Shown one piece after another: positions 15,309 to 22,589 of a stretch of DNA of 40,005 bases. Source of the stretch: a virus. Numbering within the stretch: position 1 is the stretch's first letter; each line of letters begins with the position of its first letter. Location: the IMG/VR virus record IMGVR_UViG_3300031261_000032, positions 1-40,005 of that record; one strand, given 5' to 3'. A program made the position numbers and the translations under genes. Under the pieces are notes generated by a model, which was not told where the DNA came from, did no database searches, and saw nothing but the letters and a program-made list of their open reading frames with translations.

Positions 15309-15447
15309 GCTAGGTAGTTTAATATTATGTGTTATAATGATGACTTCAATAGACTATCTGCTAGCGTAGTTGCGACCCATTATTAAACGCACTTGTAAAA
15401 CCACAGCTTTCTAAGCTGTTGATGTCGTGTCAAGAACGACCCTGGCT
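15309..15447 (+). ncRNA. tRNA-like RNA with expanded 5' region
   Basis: The 3' half looks like a tRNA: anticodon-type hairpin ACAGC/GCTGT with loop TTTCTAA (would read TCT, Arg) and a T-arm GTCGT/ACGAC with loop GTCAAGA. The 5' part is too long. It holds a bulged stem (15309-15320 with 15351-15365) enclosing ATTAT/ATAAT, and the string TGCTAG(c)GTAGTT occurs twice as a direct repeat (15308 and 15359). CCTGGCT at 15441 can pair with TGCTAGG at 15308 except for the outermost pair. It is either a tRNA disrupted by a small duplication/insertion or a distinct tRNA-like RNA. Confidence 0.35.
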
Positions 15448-15455
15448 GTCAATTT

Positions 15456-15638
15456 ATGAATGAACAACAACGTAAGAAAAAACTAGTAGATGTAATAAAT
15501 CTGGTTGATGATGAACTTAGACTAGTTATCAAAGCAACTTATGCTAAAGAGCGTACAACTGAGGAAAGACTAGCAATTGCAGATATAATAGAGGCTCAAG
15601 GCCGACTATTAGATGCACAGTCACGTCTCGAAAAATAA
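15456..15638 (+). CDS. Small helical protein, unknown
   Basis: This 60-residue protein is highly charged and almost entirely predicted helix (NEQQRKKKLVDVINLVDDEL through EAQGRLLDAQSRLEK), perhaps a coiled-coil dimer. It lies between the tRNA-like element and tRNA-Met. Confidence 0.6.
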   Translation: MNEQQRKKKLVDVINLVDDELRLVIKATYAKERTTEERLAIADIIEAQGRLLDAQSRLEK

Positions 15639-15643
15639 ACTTT

Positions 15644-15720
15644 TGCGGGAGGGTAGGTTAGATCTACAGAAGTCTCATAAGCTTCTTTAAACTAGGTGCA
15701 ATTCCTAGTCTCCGCACCCA
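15644..15720 (+). tRNA. tRNA-Met(CAT)
   Basis: Acceptor pairs TGCGGG with CCGCA (imperfect at the inner end), anticodon stem GAAGT/GCTTC with loop CTCATAA, T-stem CTAGG/CCTAG with loop TGCAATT, encoded CCCA. The D-loop GTTAGAT has no GG. A CAT anticodon could also be an Ile tRNA modified at C34. Confidence 0.75.
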
Positions 15721-15727
15721 TTTAAAT

Positions 15728-16153
15728 ATGAACCATAACCTTTGTCCTAACTGTAATAATACTGGAAAATATCTTGAATACTTTGATTCTTTCTATTGTC
15801 CTGACTGTGATAACTGGCTTGAACCAATTTGTGAGGATAAAGAATGTAGATATTGTAGTGATAGGCCGGAAAAGCCTAGTTTACAATTTTTACCTAATAA
15901 AAAGACTTATTCTGACTTAATAGGTGATTTAATGGAATATAATCATTTCGTAGCTCTAACCGTATCTGGTTCTATAATAACTGAAGATGGTTATGTCGAA
16001 TCTGTATTTATTGATGGTATTCATAGACCGGAGATATATATTGAGGGTGGCTGGACATTGGAACCGGATAGTAAATTTTATAAACACTACGAATTATTAG
16101 AGTTGGGTAAAGCATTTCCTGATAAGGTAATTCAATTAGAATGGTGTACCTAG
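15728..16153 (+). CDS. Zinc-ribbon protein, unknown
   Basis: In this 141-residue protein the N-terminal Cys pairs C-P-N-C, C-P-D-C and a C-R-Y-C variant (within residues 6-45) can hold one or two zinc ions. The C-terminal part is alpha/beta with no known motif. The TAG stop is one base before the next Cys-repeat gene. Confidence 0.7.
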   Translation: MNHNLCPNCNNTGKYLEYFDSFYCPDCDNWLEPICEDKECRYCSDRPEKPSLQFLPNKKTYSDLIGDLMEYNHFVALTVSGSIITEDGYVESVFIDGIHRPEIYIEGGWTLEPDSKFYKHYELLELGKAFPDKVIQLEWCT

Positions 16154-16154
16154 T

Positions 16155-16562
16155 ATGACAATAACTAAAAGAGACGATAGATGGTATGATGAACGAGGTA
16201 ATAGCTGGGATACTGAAGAAGCAGCTACTTTATACTCACCTACCCTAACCGATTGTACTAATTGTTATAATTGTTATAGTTGTACTAATTGTAGTCATTG
16301 TAGTAGTAGTTGTATTAATTGTAAAGATTGTAGTAGTTGTAGAGATTGTTATAATTGTAGTAATTGTAGTAGTTGTAGAGATTGTTATTATTGTAGTAAT
16401 TGTATTAATTGTAATAGTTGTAGAAGATGTAGTCGTTGTGATAGCTGTAGTGATTGTAGTGAGTGTATTGGTTGTAATGACTGGACTAATAATAAGAAAT
16501 ATGAACCAGTAATTAGACCATTTATAGATTGTAGAGATAGACTATTAGACCCTTATTTATGA
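16155..16562 (+). CDS. (Cys-x-x)n repeat protein, about 24 repeats
   Basis: This 135-residue member has head MTITKRDDRWYDERGNSW and about 24 triplets with one extra Ser that breaks the phase (C-S-S-S-C), then C-I-G-C-N-D-W. The post-repeat segment TNNKKYEPVIRPFIDC is shared with the 28232, 29178 and 31338 copies. The tag is RDRLLDPYL. It overlaps the next gene by ATGA. Confidence 0.85.
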   Translation: MTITKRDDRWYDERGNSWDTEEAATLYSPTLTDCTNCYNCYSCTNCSHCSSSCINCKDCSSCRDCYNCSNCSSCRDCYYCSNCINCNSCRRCSRCDSCSDCSECIGCNDWTNNKKYEPVIRPFIDCRDRLLDPYL

Positions 16563-16936
16563 ATTCCAAATTTGAACAATTATTACGAACTAAAGGCTGG
16601 GTAGTTGAAAATAACAATATTTATGTCAAGGATTACCATTTTATATTGAATAATATGGATAAGTTAGTATCCATCAATGTATACTTTTCAGACTATACCA
16701 ATGATGGATTTCCCAAGTTTGCTAGATATTCAGCTTTAAATAAATCAAGTATCTATTTATCCAAAGCTAATGCATATACTATAATTAAGAGTAAAGATAG
16801 AATTATATTAATGTTGGATCTAGCTGGGCAAGAATGTGCTATTAAATTTTTAATGTATAGTGAAGCAGTCCATACACTTATGCATCAAGCTAAACTAATA
16901 TTGGACCAAGCTAATCAAACTTATGCAAGTATCTAG
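16559..16936 (+). CDS. Unknown protein, 125 residues
   Basis: An alpha/beta protein opening MNSKFEQLLRTKGWVVENNN, with a central beta pattern (FILNNMDKLVSINVYFSDY) and C-terminal helices. No tag and no recognised motif. It overlaps the Cys-repeat gene by four bases and the phosphoesterase gene by 14 bases. Confidence 0.7.
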   Translation: MNSKFEQLLRTKGWVVENNNIYVKDYHFILNNMDKLVSINVYFSDYTNDGFPKFARYSALNKSSIYLSKANAYTIIKSKDRIILMLDLAGQECAIKFLMYSEAVHTLMHQAKLILDQANQTYASI

Positions 16937-17666
16937 TAATAAGCAAAGAGTGTTAGTACTATCAGATGTTCATCAAGATATAGCTAGACTAAGATATATT
17001 TTAACCCACGAAGACTACGATTTTATAGTTAATTTAGGGGATTTGTTTGATTCATTTGATTATAGGAGAGAAGATGATATAGTAGATACTTGTAAATTCA
17101 TAACTGAGTATATAGATAATCCTAACTATATTTCACTTCAAGGCAATCATGACCTACATTATCTATACAGTAGTCCTATGACTTGGTGCTCTGGTTATCA
17201 TAAAAATAAAGAGAAAGTAATTAATAGGTACTTTAAACAGGATAAAATAGAAGTAAGAAAGAAGTTTCGATGGTATTGTTGGATAGATGACTTTCTTTGT
17301 ACCCATGCTGGACTACATCCTTATTACCTAAGCCCTATGCAATCTTTAAATAAGGAAGAGTTATCAATTTGGTTAGACAATGAAAGTAAGAAGGCTGAAA
17401 CTAATTTACTCATAGAACAACCTCATTGGTTTTATAGTGCTGGAAAAGCTAGAGGTGGTAGAGCTAGTGTAGGAGGGATTGTTTGGTTAGATTTTAATCA
17501 AGAATTTGTAGCAATAGATGGCCTAAATCAGTTATGCGGTCATACTCCTTACAATAACATAACTCAATACAAGAATACTAATAGTTATGATATTGATTGT
17601 CATGTAGCTCAATATCTTATAATACAGAATGGTAAGTTAGAAATTAAAGACTATGTAGATTTATGA
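16923..17666 (+). CDS. Calcineurin-like metallophosphoesterase
   Basis: This 247-residue protein has all signature blocks: SDVH (Asp15, His17), NLGDLFD (Asp40), QGNHD (Asn75, His76, Asp77), CTHAGLHP and CGHTPY. These bind two metal ions and hydrolyse phosphomonoesters or diesters. The layout resembles phage lambda-phosphatase and ApaH-like enzymes rather than Mre11, as no extra domain is present. The substrate is unknown: phosphoprotein, 2',3'-cyclic phosphate or diadenosine polyphosphate. Start and end overlap its neighbours, so it is in a compact operon. Confidence 0.85.
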   Translation: MQVSSNKQRVLVLSDVHQDIARLRYILTHEDYDFIVNLGDLFDSFDYRREDDIVDTCKFITEYIDNPNYISLQGNHDLHYLYSSPMTWCSGYHKNKEKVINRYFKQDKIEVRKKFRWYCWIDDFLCTHAGLHPYYLSPMQSLNKEELSIWLDNESKKAETNLLIEQPHWFYSAGKARGGRASVGGIVWLDFNQEFVAIDGLNQLCGHTPYNNITQYKNTNSYDIDCHVAQYLIIQNGKLEIKDYVDL

Positions 17667-17851
17667 AATATTTCGTCACTTATAAAGAGGCTAACTATCC
17701 TAAAACTTGGACTTGTTCTAATGAACCTGCTTGGGAATCTAGTTTTCGTGAATTCAATAATCTTAAAGATGCCGAAGATCTGATAAATGGTATAATTAAT
17801 CAAACTGAATATTTTAAAGATATTAATTTATCTGTTGCAGTAGTTATGTAA
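17663..17851 (+). CDS. Small unknown protein
   Basis: This 62-residue protein overlaps the phosphoesterase gene by ATGA. It contains an aromatic-rich N-terminus (YKEANYPKTWTC) and one short helix. It is probably a small alpha/beta protein of unknown function. tRNA-Ser begins three bases after its stop codon. Confidence 0.6.
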   Translation: MKYFVTYKEANYPKTWTCSNEPAWESSFREFNNLKDAEDLINGIINQTEYFKDINLSVAVVM

Positions 17852-17854
17852 TTT

Positions 17855-17941
17855 GGCAGCATCGCATAATGGTATTGCCCCTCATTTGAAGTGAGAGTGC
17901 GGGTAACACCGGTGAGGGTTCGAGTCCTTCTGCTGCCTCCA
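17855..17941 (+). tRNA. tRNA-Ser(TGA)
   Basis: Acceptor GGCAGCA/TGCTGCC, anticodon loop TTTGAAG (TGA), long variable arm as expected for Ser, canonical T-loop TTCGAGT, encoded TCCA. Confidence 0.9.
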
Positions 17942-17947
17942 ATTTAA

Positions 17948-18021
17948 CCAGATATAGCGTAATAGTAGCGTACAAGCCCTGGGAGCTTGTGGTGTCTGTG
18001 CAACTCAGACTATCTGGACCA
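17948..18021 (+). tRNA. tRNA-Pro(TGG)
   Basis: Acceptor CCAGATA/TATCTGG, anticodon stem CAAGC/GCTTG with loop CCTGGGA (C rather than T at position 33), T-stem GTCTG/CAGAC with loop TGCAACT. The D-loop AATAGTA lacks GG. Encoded ACCA. Confidence 0.85.
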
Positions 18022-18024
18022 TTA

Positions 18025-18314
18025 TTTACTAGTTACCGGGTCCGAAACTGTCCTTAACCAGACAAAGTAGGTACCAAATACAGATAGAGAACTGTAGTCA
18101 ACAACGCACACTTAGTAAATGGAGTGTGGACGGAAATGAGCCAGGGAATCTGGATGATACCGTGCAGCCAACAACTTAGTAATAAGTCTGTGGACATGAT
18201 AGGTGAAGGTCAGGATAACAACCTGGACAAGTCCTAAAGGGTTATGTAAATAGTATAGCAATATACAGCCCAGTACCTTGAAATATAGGTGTGTTGAGCC
18301 TGGTAATTAGTAAA
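18025..18314 (+). ncRNA. Large structured RNA closed by a 16-bp helix
   Basis: There is no protein gene between tRNA-Pro and tRNA-Ile. Bases 18025-18040 pair with 18299-18314 over 16 consecutive positions (14 Watson-Crick and two G-U), closing a domain of about 290 bases. Inside, two units look duplicated: each has an AACAAC element, a short AGTAA-containing stem (CACACT/AGTGTG; ACTT/AAGT), a GTGGAC element, and a following CAGG..CTGG hairpin. I see no RNase P or tmRNA signature and no clear group I core. Large ornate phage RNAs (GOLLD, ROOL types) also sit beside tRNAs, but they are longer. Confidence 0.65.
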
Positions 18315-18318
18315 ACAT

Positions 18319-18392
18319 ACACACGTAATTTAATAGTAGAATATTTGCCTGATTAGCGAATTGTACTTGTGCAACTCAAGTCGTGTGTACCA
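18319..18392 (+). tRNA. tRNA-Ile(GAT)
   Basis: Acceptor ACACACG/CGTGTGT, anticodon stem TTTGC/GCGAA with loop CTGATTA, T-stem ACTTG/CAAGT with loop TGCAACT. The D-loop AATAGTA lacks GG. Encoded ACCA. Confidence 0.87.
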
Positions 18393-18417
18393 ATTTAAAC
18401 GAACAAAACAAACATCC

Positions 18418-18729
18418 ATGAACAAATTTAATACAACAATGATAAAATTTATTCCAGCAATGGTAACATTAGCAGTATTATACTTTATTGCTGCTATTTT
18501 CGTTGGTTATTATACGGCAAACAGAGACAAACTACTTCAAAAGCAGAGAGAAGAACAATATAAAGTGATATTAATAAATGCATATCTCACAGGTTATGAA
18601 GATGCACAAGATGTTTATGGTAAGATGATTAAGAATGAATTCCATAATCATACTGACTTAACAAATTATTCACAAACAGCCTATGATAACTTTTGTACTA
18701 ACACAGTGAATAAGTATCCGTTACCATGA
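18418..18729 (+). CDS. Small single-pass membrane protein
   Basis: This 103-residue protein has one clear transmembrane helix (IPAMVTLAVLYFIAAIFVGY, about residues 12-31), followed by a charged helix and a soluble domain. I chose the start 18418 because the longer frame from 18361 begins inside tRNA-Ile. It overlaps the next gene by ATGA. The function is unknown. Confidence 0.7.
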   Translation: MNKFNTTMIKFIPAMVTLAVLYFIAAIFVGYYTANRDKLLQKQREEQYKVILINAYLTGYEDAQDVYGKMIKNEFHNHTDLTNYSQTAYDNFCTNTVNKYPLP

Positions 18730-19061
18730 AAAAGACAACTATTAATGTAATAATGGGCTTAAAAGTGATGGACGACCTTATGCACGCAACTGGTGTGTTT
18801 GAATCTTTTAAGAGATTTGGCGAACATCAAGTTATAGAGTATGAAATGCAGAAAAGTGAACCAGATTTAGATTTCATAACCAGGTTTAAAGAATCAGCTG
18901 AAAAAGAAGGCTATATAATTACAGCTATCTGGGTAGGTGAAAATCCTCAAGTCAATTTAGTGGATTGGTCAATTAAAGCAATTAGTGATGGACAAAAATG
19001 GAGTATGTTAGAACCATATTTAAACCATTTCGGTATACAAAAACAAGAAAAAACTATATAA
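18726..19061 (+). CDS. Unknown protein, 111 residues
   Basis: It opens MKKTTINVIMGLKVMDDLMH, with a central amphipathic helix and EGYIITAIWVGENPQVNLV. No known motif and no tag. It is translationally coupled to the membrane protein gene upstream. Confidence 0.65.
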   Translation: MKKTTINVIMGLKVMDDLMHATGVFESFKRFGEHQVIEYEMQKSEPDLDFITRFKESAEKEGYIITAIWVGENPQVNLVDWSIKAISDGQKWSMLEPYLNHFGIQKQEKTI

Positions 19062-19068
19062 TTAAAAT

Positions 19069-19365
19069 ATGAACGCTACTGAACTATTAGATAAGTTTGA
19101 AAAAGAACTCCCCAATCTAGGAACTTGGTACTGGACTGAAAAGACAGGCTCCAAACCTAGAATATTAGTATGCATCACTAAAATGCTTAAAGCAGGGCTG
19201 GAAGAAGAAACTGTTAAAGATATTATTATTAGTATGATGTATACTGGTTATGTAGAGCATGAAAGACAGGTTAAAGCCGAGACTGGTTTAAGTGTAGAAA
19301 AGTTTATGCAGAAAAAGCTTGAATCTTTGCCTGTTGAACAAGAACATTGTCTTACTAACGAATAA
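19069..19365 (+). CDS. Unknown helical protein, 98 residues
   Basis: An acidic, mainly helical protein (NATELLDKFEKELPNLGTW; KAGLEEETVKDIIISMMYTG). No recognised domain. It lies between the 18726 gene and tRNA-Phe. Confidence 0.65.
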   Translation: MNATELLDKFEKELPNLGTWYWTEKTGSKPRILVCITKMLKAGLEEETVKDIIISMMYTGYVEHERQVKAETGLSVEKFMQKKLESLPVEQEHCLTNE

Positions 19366-19371
19366 TTTAAT

Positions 19372-19447
19372 CCGGTTCTGGTGTAGTAGGTCTGCACGCT
19401 TGACTGAAAATCAAGAGGTCGTTTTTCGATTAAACGGAACCGGGCCA
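19372..19447 (+). tRNA. tRNA-Phe(GAA)
   Basis: Acceptor CCGGTTC/GAACCGG, anticodon stem CTTGA/TCAAG with loop CTGAAAA, T-stem CGTTT/AAACG with loop TTCGATT, encoded GCCA. Confidence 0.92.
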
Positions 19448-19458
19448 ACCTATAATTT

Positions 19459-19767
19459 ATGCTGCAAAAACTGCCAAAAAGCGTAGGTGATTCCATTACT
19501 TTGGGTTCTTTAATATGTATAGGAATTGCCCCAACTAGTAATTCTTCTTTTGTTCCATTTGCCTCTTTCGAAAGAGATGGAGAGTTAATTAGTTATGAAA
19601 TAAAGAATCAAGCGTTAATAGATCAGTTATCTGATACCTTAACCGATATGCTTATGTCTAATATGAAAGACATTGACGTTAGAATTGATTATAAGTATGT
19701 AGTAAAAGCAGGTTACATAGAATTACTCTATAATAACAACACTATAGAAATTCAAAATGAAAACTAA
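19459..19767 (+). CDS. Unknown protein, 102 residues
   Basis: Beta-rich N-terminal half (SITLGSLICIGIAPTSNSSF) followed by a helix and two strands. No known motif. Its end overlaps the start of the next, frameshifted, gene by 11 bases. Confidence 0.65.
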   Translation: MLQKLPKSVGDSITLGSLICIGIAPTSNSSFVPFASFERDGELISYEIKNQALIDQLSDTLTDMLMSNMKDIDVRIDYKYVVKAGYIELLYNNNTIEIQNEN

Positions 19768-20102
19768 AATAAACACTAGTACTCTACCTAGTCTGGCTCT
19801 TCTTTCTATATTAGGTGAGGATGCAATAAAAATATTAATAACTCATGCTTTAGATAAAAAAAGAAGATGAGAAGCATATATTTGATATTGACCTTAAAAT
19901 TGATGGTAAAGAGTATGATTTTCTTGTGTTGGTAGAACAATATCAAAAAAATCTGGAGCGTATGATCGATCTTGAAGTTAATAGCAGACTTGAATCTAAG
20001 TTTAATGAGCTAACCGACAAGTTATCTTTTATATCTAGCATGTTTGATGCAGCTAAGGCAAAAATTAAGAGTGAACTTAATTTAACTGAGGATGATTATT
20101 GA
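19757..20102 (+). pseudogene. ORF split by a frameshift at an A7 run
   Basis: ATG 19757 opens a 37-codon frame that stops at 19868, just after seven consecutive A bases (19856-19862). Removing one base of that run joins it in frame to D-E-K-H-I-F-D-I-D-L and on to a TGA at 20100, giving one protein of about 114 residues. Its C-terminal helix (LEVNSRLESKFNELTDKLSF) looks real. This is a sequencing or assembly error, a genuine inactivating indel, or homopolymer slippage used for expression. No function is recognised. Confidence 0.6.
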
Positions 20103-20110
20103 TAGTTAAT

Positions 20111-20184
20111 GGGGGATTAAGCTAGTAGTAGACGCAGGCTTTTACACAGCCTGAGGATTGGTGCGATTCCAATATCCCCTACCA
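20111..20184 (+). tRNA. tRNA-Val(TAC)
   Basis: Acceptor GGGGGAT/ATCCCCT, anticodon stem AGGCT/AGCCT with loop TTTACAC, T-loop TGCGATT. The D-loop lacks GG. Encoded ACCA. Confidence 0.87.
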
Positions 20185-20189
20185 TTTAT

Positions 20190-20501
20190 ATGCCTACAAA
20201 AATACAAGATTGTAAAGGTTTATCTGTTTGTATTAATAATCATGTCTTCAAATCTAATGAGGTTAGATTAATACCATTTAGTGCTGCTGAAAAAGAATGT
20301 AAATGTGTTCTTTATACTGATAGTGACTATGTTATAAAAAGACGAGAGCCAGTAGATCTAGAATTTCCTGGATTTTTATTAGCTTGTCCAGTCTGTAATG
20401 TTATTCAGATAGACGGTTTTAGAAATGCCCCTACTAATTCAACACCAATAAAAGGTGTTGATAATACAATACCTGAGAGGAGATTAGAAATAGATTTATG
20501 A
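20190..20501 (+). CDS. Tagged Cys-containing protein, unknown
   Basis: This 103-residue protein has scattered Cys residues (DCKGLSVC, CKC, and CPVC near residue 70) that may bind zinc. It ends PERRLEIDL, the shared tag. It starts six bases after tRNA-Val and overlaps the next gene by ATGA. Confidence 0.7.
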   Translation: MPTKIQDCKGLSVCINNHVFKSNEVRLIPFSAAEKECKCVLYTDSDYVIKRREPVDLEFPGFLLACPVCNVIQIDGFRNAPTNSTPIKGVDNTIPERRLEIDL

Positions 20502-20716
20502 ATTTAGAAGCAGCTATAAACAAGATAAAAGGCAAGACTATCTATGTCTGGGTGCCTTATAATAGAATAGATCAATGTGCAGTTGAAGTTGACTATGTTA
20601 GTGCAGTTAATTGGTTAAAACACGTATATAAAGAAGAGAATGATATTGATCCAATACTAATCTCTGATCTTAATAAAGATGTTGTGTTAGGGAATGTACA
20701 AAGATTGTTGTTATGA
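20498..20716 (+). CDS. Small unknown protein, 72 residues
   Basis: An alpha/beta protein (KIKGKTIYVWVPYNRIDQ) ending NVQRLLL. The end is Leu-rich but is not a convincing tag. It overlaps both neighbours by four bases. Confidence 0.6.
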   Translation: MNLEAAINKIKGKTIYVWVPYNRIDQCAVEVDYVSAVNWLKHVYKEENDIDPILISDLNKDVVLGNVQRLLL

Positions 20717-20916
20717 GTGATGAGCCCAAACCAGTAAATATGGATAAACTTAGGGAAGCTGTGGAGTATTGTGATTTGCAAGGTAACTGTGATTACGATA
20801 ATAGTATAGTTCAAGGATATGCTGGTAACTATTTGGAAGAAGTAATTAAGACTTATGAACGTGGAGATGAACAGTGGCCTATTCCTCATCCTTTGATTAA
20901 AGTACAACCGTTTTAG
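20713..20916 (+). CDS. Small unknown protein, 67 residues
   Basis: An acidic protein (MDKLREAVEYCDLQGNCDYD) with no known motif. It ends in TAG twelve bases before tRNA-Met. It is probably translated with the two preceding genes. Confidence 0.6.
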   Translation: MSDEPKPVNMDKLREAVEYCDLQGNCDYDNSIVQGYAGNYLEEVIKTYERGDEQWPIPHPLIKVQPF

Positions 20917-20927
20917 TAAATTTAGCA

Positions 20928-20998
20928 GGCAGACGAACTTAGGTTCAGCTAACTCTCATAAGGTAAGTGGCTGAGTGCAAATCTCAGGTTTGCCACCA
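20928..20998 (+). tRNA. tRNA-Met or tRNA-Ile2 (CAT)
   Basis: Acceptor GGCAGAC/GTTTGCC, anticodon loop CTCATAA (one mismatch in the stem), T-stem CTGAG/CTCAG with loop TGCAAAT, encoded ACCA. This is the second CAT tRNA in the window. Initiator, elongator or Ile2 identity cannot be decided by eye. Confidence 0.75.
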
Positions 20999-21063
20999 TA
21001 ATTCACACAATTAAATTTGTGATAGGGCAGGCTTAAATTAGCTTGCAAAACAACAGAAAATAA

Positions 21064-21300
21064 ATGAATACAAATAATACAAATACAGAAGTTAGTCATC
21101 CTTCACCTACTGTCGAAAGTTTGATGGATGAACAAAATTCCACTTGTTGCATTGATAGTTATAAAGGGAGACCTACTTTTGCTATTAATAAAGAAAGTCC
21201 ATATCCTTTTAGTTTTGGTCTATTAAAAGCTAGATTAATTGTAAAACATATGGAGGCTTTGCAGAAGTTCGTAGAATCAGATGGTAGAAGCTTGGTTTAA
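21064..21300 (+). CDS. Small unknown protein, 78 residues
   Basis: Low-complexity N-terminus (NTNNTNTEVSH) followed by a short alpha/beta part with YPFSFGLLKARLIVKHMEAL. No tag. It lies alone between tRNA-Met and tRNA-Thr. Confidence 0.55.
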   Translation: MNTNNTNTEVSHPSPTVESLMDEQNSTCCIDSYKGRPTFAINKESPYPFSFGLLKARLIVKHMEALQKFVESDGRSLV

Positions 21301-21306
21301 TATTTC

Positions 21307-21380
21307 GCTTCTGTAGTTTAAGAGTAAAACTCAGGTTTTGTAAACCTGGTATCCTGGTGCAAGTCCTGGCAGAAGCTCCA
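21307..21380 (+). tRNA. tRNA-Thr(TGT)
   Basis: Acceptor GCTTCTG/CAGAAGC, D-stem GTTT/AAAC, anticodon stem CAGGT/ACCTG with loop TTTGTAA, T-loop TGCAAGT with one T-T mismatch in the T-stem, encoded TCCA. Confidence 0.87.
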
Positions 21381-21386
21381 TTCCGA

Positions 21387-21415
21387 GGCAAGAATAACTA
21401 TTATTCTTGCCTTTT
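21387..21415 (+). terminator. Intrinsic terminator abutting a Cys-repeat gene
   Basis: A perfect 11-bp stem GGCAAGAATAA / TTATTCTTGCC with a three-base loop is followed by TTTT. The next ATG is at 21421. The same stem, TTTTATT, ATG arrangement occurs at 2774-2809. Confidence 0.85.
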
Positions 21416-21420
21416 ATTAT

Positions 21421-21873
21421 ATGAAGATAACAAAACGAGAAGATAGATGGTATGACGAAAACGGTAATAGTTGGTCTACAGAAGAACTAGCTACTAGATA
21501 CTCTCCTACTCTAACCAATTGTAGTAATTGTAATAATTGTAATTATTGTAGAGATTGTAGTTATTGTAGTAGTTGTATTTATTCTAATGGTTGTAGTAGT
21601 TGTAGTGAGTGTAATGGTTGTAGGAATTCTCTTAATTGTATTAGTTGTAATTGGTGTAGTAGTTGTGGTAGTTGTAATAGTTGTATTAGTTGTAGTGTTT
21701 GTAGTCTTTGTAGAGATTGTACTTATTGTAGTAATTGTAATAATTGTAGAAAATGTGAAAATTGTTATTTCGTTAGTAGTCTTGAAAATTACGCCCCACT
21801 TCTTAAATTTGAACCATCTTCAACTAGACCAGAATTAGATATTAATGATAGAAAACTAGAACCAGACTTATGA
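21421..21873 (+). CDS. (Cys-x-x)n repeat protein, about 27 repeats
   Basis: This 150-residue member has head MKITKREDRWYDENGNSW and about 27 triplets, two of which have Ser instead of Cys. The segment from C-R-K-C-E-N-C to the end (positions 21750-21873) is almost base-for-base identical to that of the 24139 copy. The tag is NDRKLEPDL. It overlaps the next gene by ATGA. Confidence 0.85.
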   Translation: MKITKREDRWYDENGNSWSTEELATRYSPTLTNCSNCNNCNYCRDCSYCSSCIYSNGCSSCSECNGCRNSLNCISCNWCSSCGSCNSCISCSVCSLCRDCTYCSNCNNCRKCENCYFVSSLENYAPLLKFEPSSTRPELDINDRKLEPDL

Positions 21874-22244
21874 CTTTAAGAGACATATTAGACAATGATT
21901 TAATTGAACGTATTAGAAACCATAACGAAAAAGAAGTAAACCCTGAATCTTCTAGATTTAGTTCGGATGCTGATTTAACCTTATTTCATAAATGGGCTTA
22001 CAAAGTAGAGAAAGGTTGGTATGGATTTGATTTAGGTAATAAAGTCCCGTATTGCTGGGTACTTGCCATAGATAAAGTATTAAAAAAGATCGAAGAACTA
22101 GACCCAGAATTTACTATTCAACAAATAAAGTTAAAGTACGGTCAATTATGTTTCTATATTGATTATAATAAGAACATAGATGAGATTAATCAATTAGCCA
22201 AGGAATTACTGGAATTATGTTGTAGTAGGCACTTAATTTATTAA
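21870..22244 (+). CDS. Conserved-looking phage protein, 124 residues
   Basis: A GWYGFDLGNKVPYCWVLAID segment and a C-terminal IQQIKLKYGQLCFYIDY pattern recall a small alpha/beta domain seen in many phage hypothetical proteins (K-x-K-(F/Y)-G-x-L-x-F-Y). The function of that domain is unknown to me. No tag. Confidence 0.65.
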   Translation: MTLRDILDNDLIERIRNHNEKEVNPESSRFSSDADLTLFHKWAYKVEKGWYGFDLGNKVPYCWVLAIDKVLKKIEELDPEFTIQQIKLKYGQLCFYIDYNKNIDEINQLAKELLELCCSRHLIY

Positions 22245-22283
22245 TTGCTAGTAAATGTAGTTTTATACCTTTAAAATATAAGT

Positions 22284-22565
22284 ATGAAGTTACCAAGGAT
22301 TAATCGTTATATCCCTAAAGATACACCGGTAATTAAAGGTATGATTCTTAGAGGATTGTGTGACTATGAAGAAAAAGCAATATATATTAACCCCAAACAA
22401 AGTGATAAAGAACGGCTTATTACAGCATGCCACGAGTCAACACATTACTTATTTCCATCTTTGACTGAAAAGAAAGTAGAAGAATACGGTTGTCTAATAG
22501 GTGAAGTGTTGTGGCGGTTAGGATATAGAAGCAGAATTAGAAAGAAACGAAAAGCTAGTATTTAA
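22284..22565 (+). CDS. Minimal HExxH zinc metallopeptidase-like protein
   Basis: This 93-residue protein has the zinc site HESTH (His50, Glu51, His54), preceded by an alpha-helix (KERLITACHESTHYLF). A Glu in KKVEEYG (about residues 66-67) is a candidate third ligand, as in gluzincins and ImmA/IrrE-like proteins. A strand with AIYINPKQSD just before it fits the edge-strand of such domains. It is very short and may be a stand-alone minimal domain. The substrate is unknown. Confidence 0.65.
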   Translation: MKLPRINRYIPKDTPVIKGMILRGLCDYEEKAIYINPKQSDKERLITACHESTHYLFPSLTEKKVEEYGCLIGEVLWRLGYRSRIRKKRKASI

Positions 22566-22589
22566 TTTAAGCTTTAATATAATATCAGA

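Noticed and set aside
18025-18314. Group I intron, RNase P RNA or tmRNA
   Set aside because: Both flanking tRNAs are intact, so there is no split exon. I found no convincing P/Q/R/S core, no RNase P conserved regions, no tmRNA tag frame and no tRNA-like ends on this domain.
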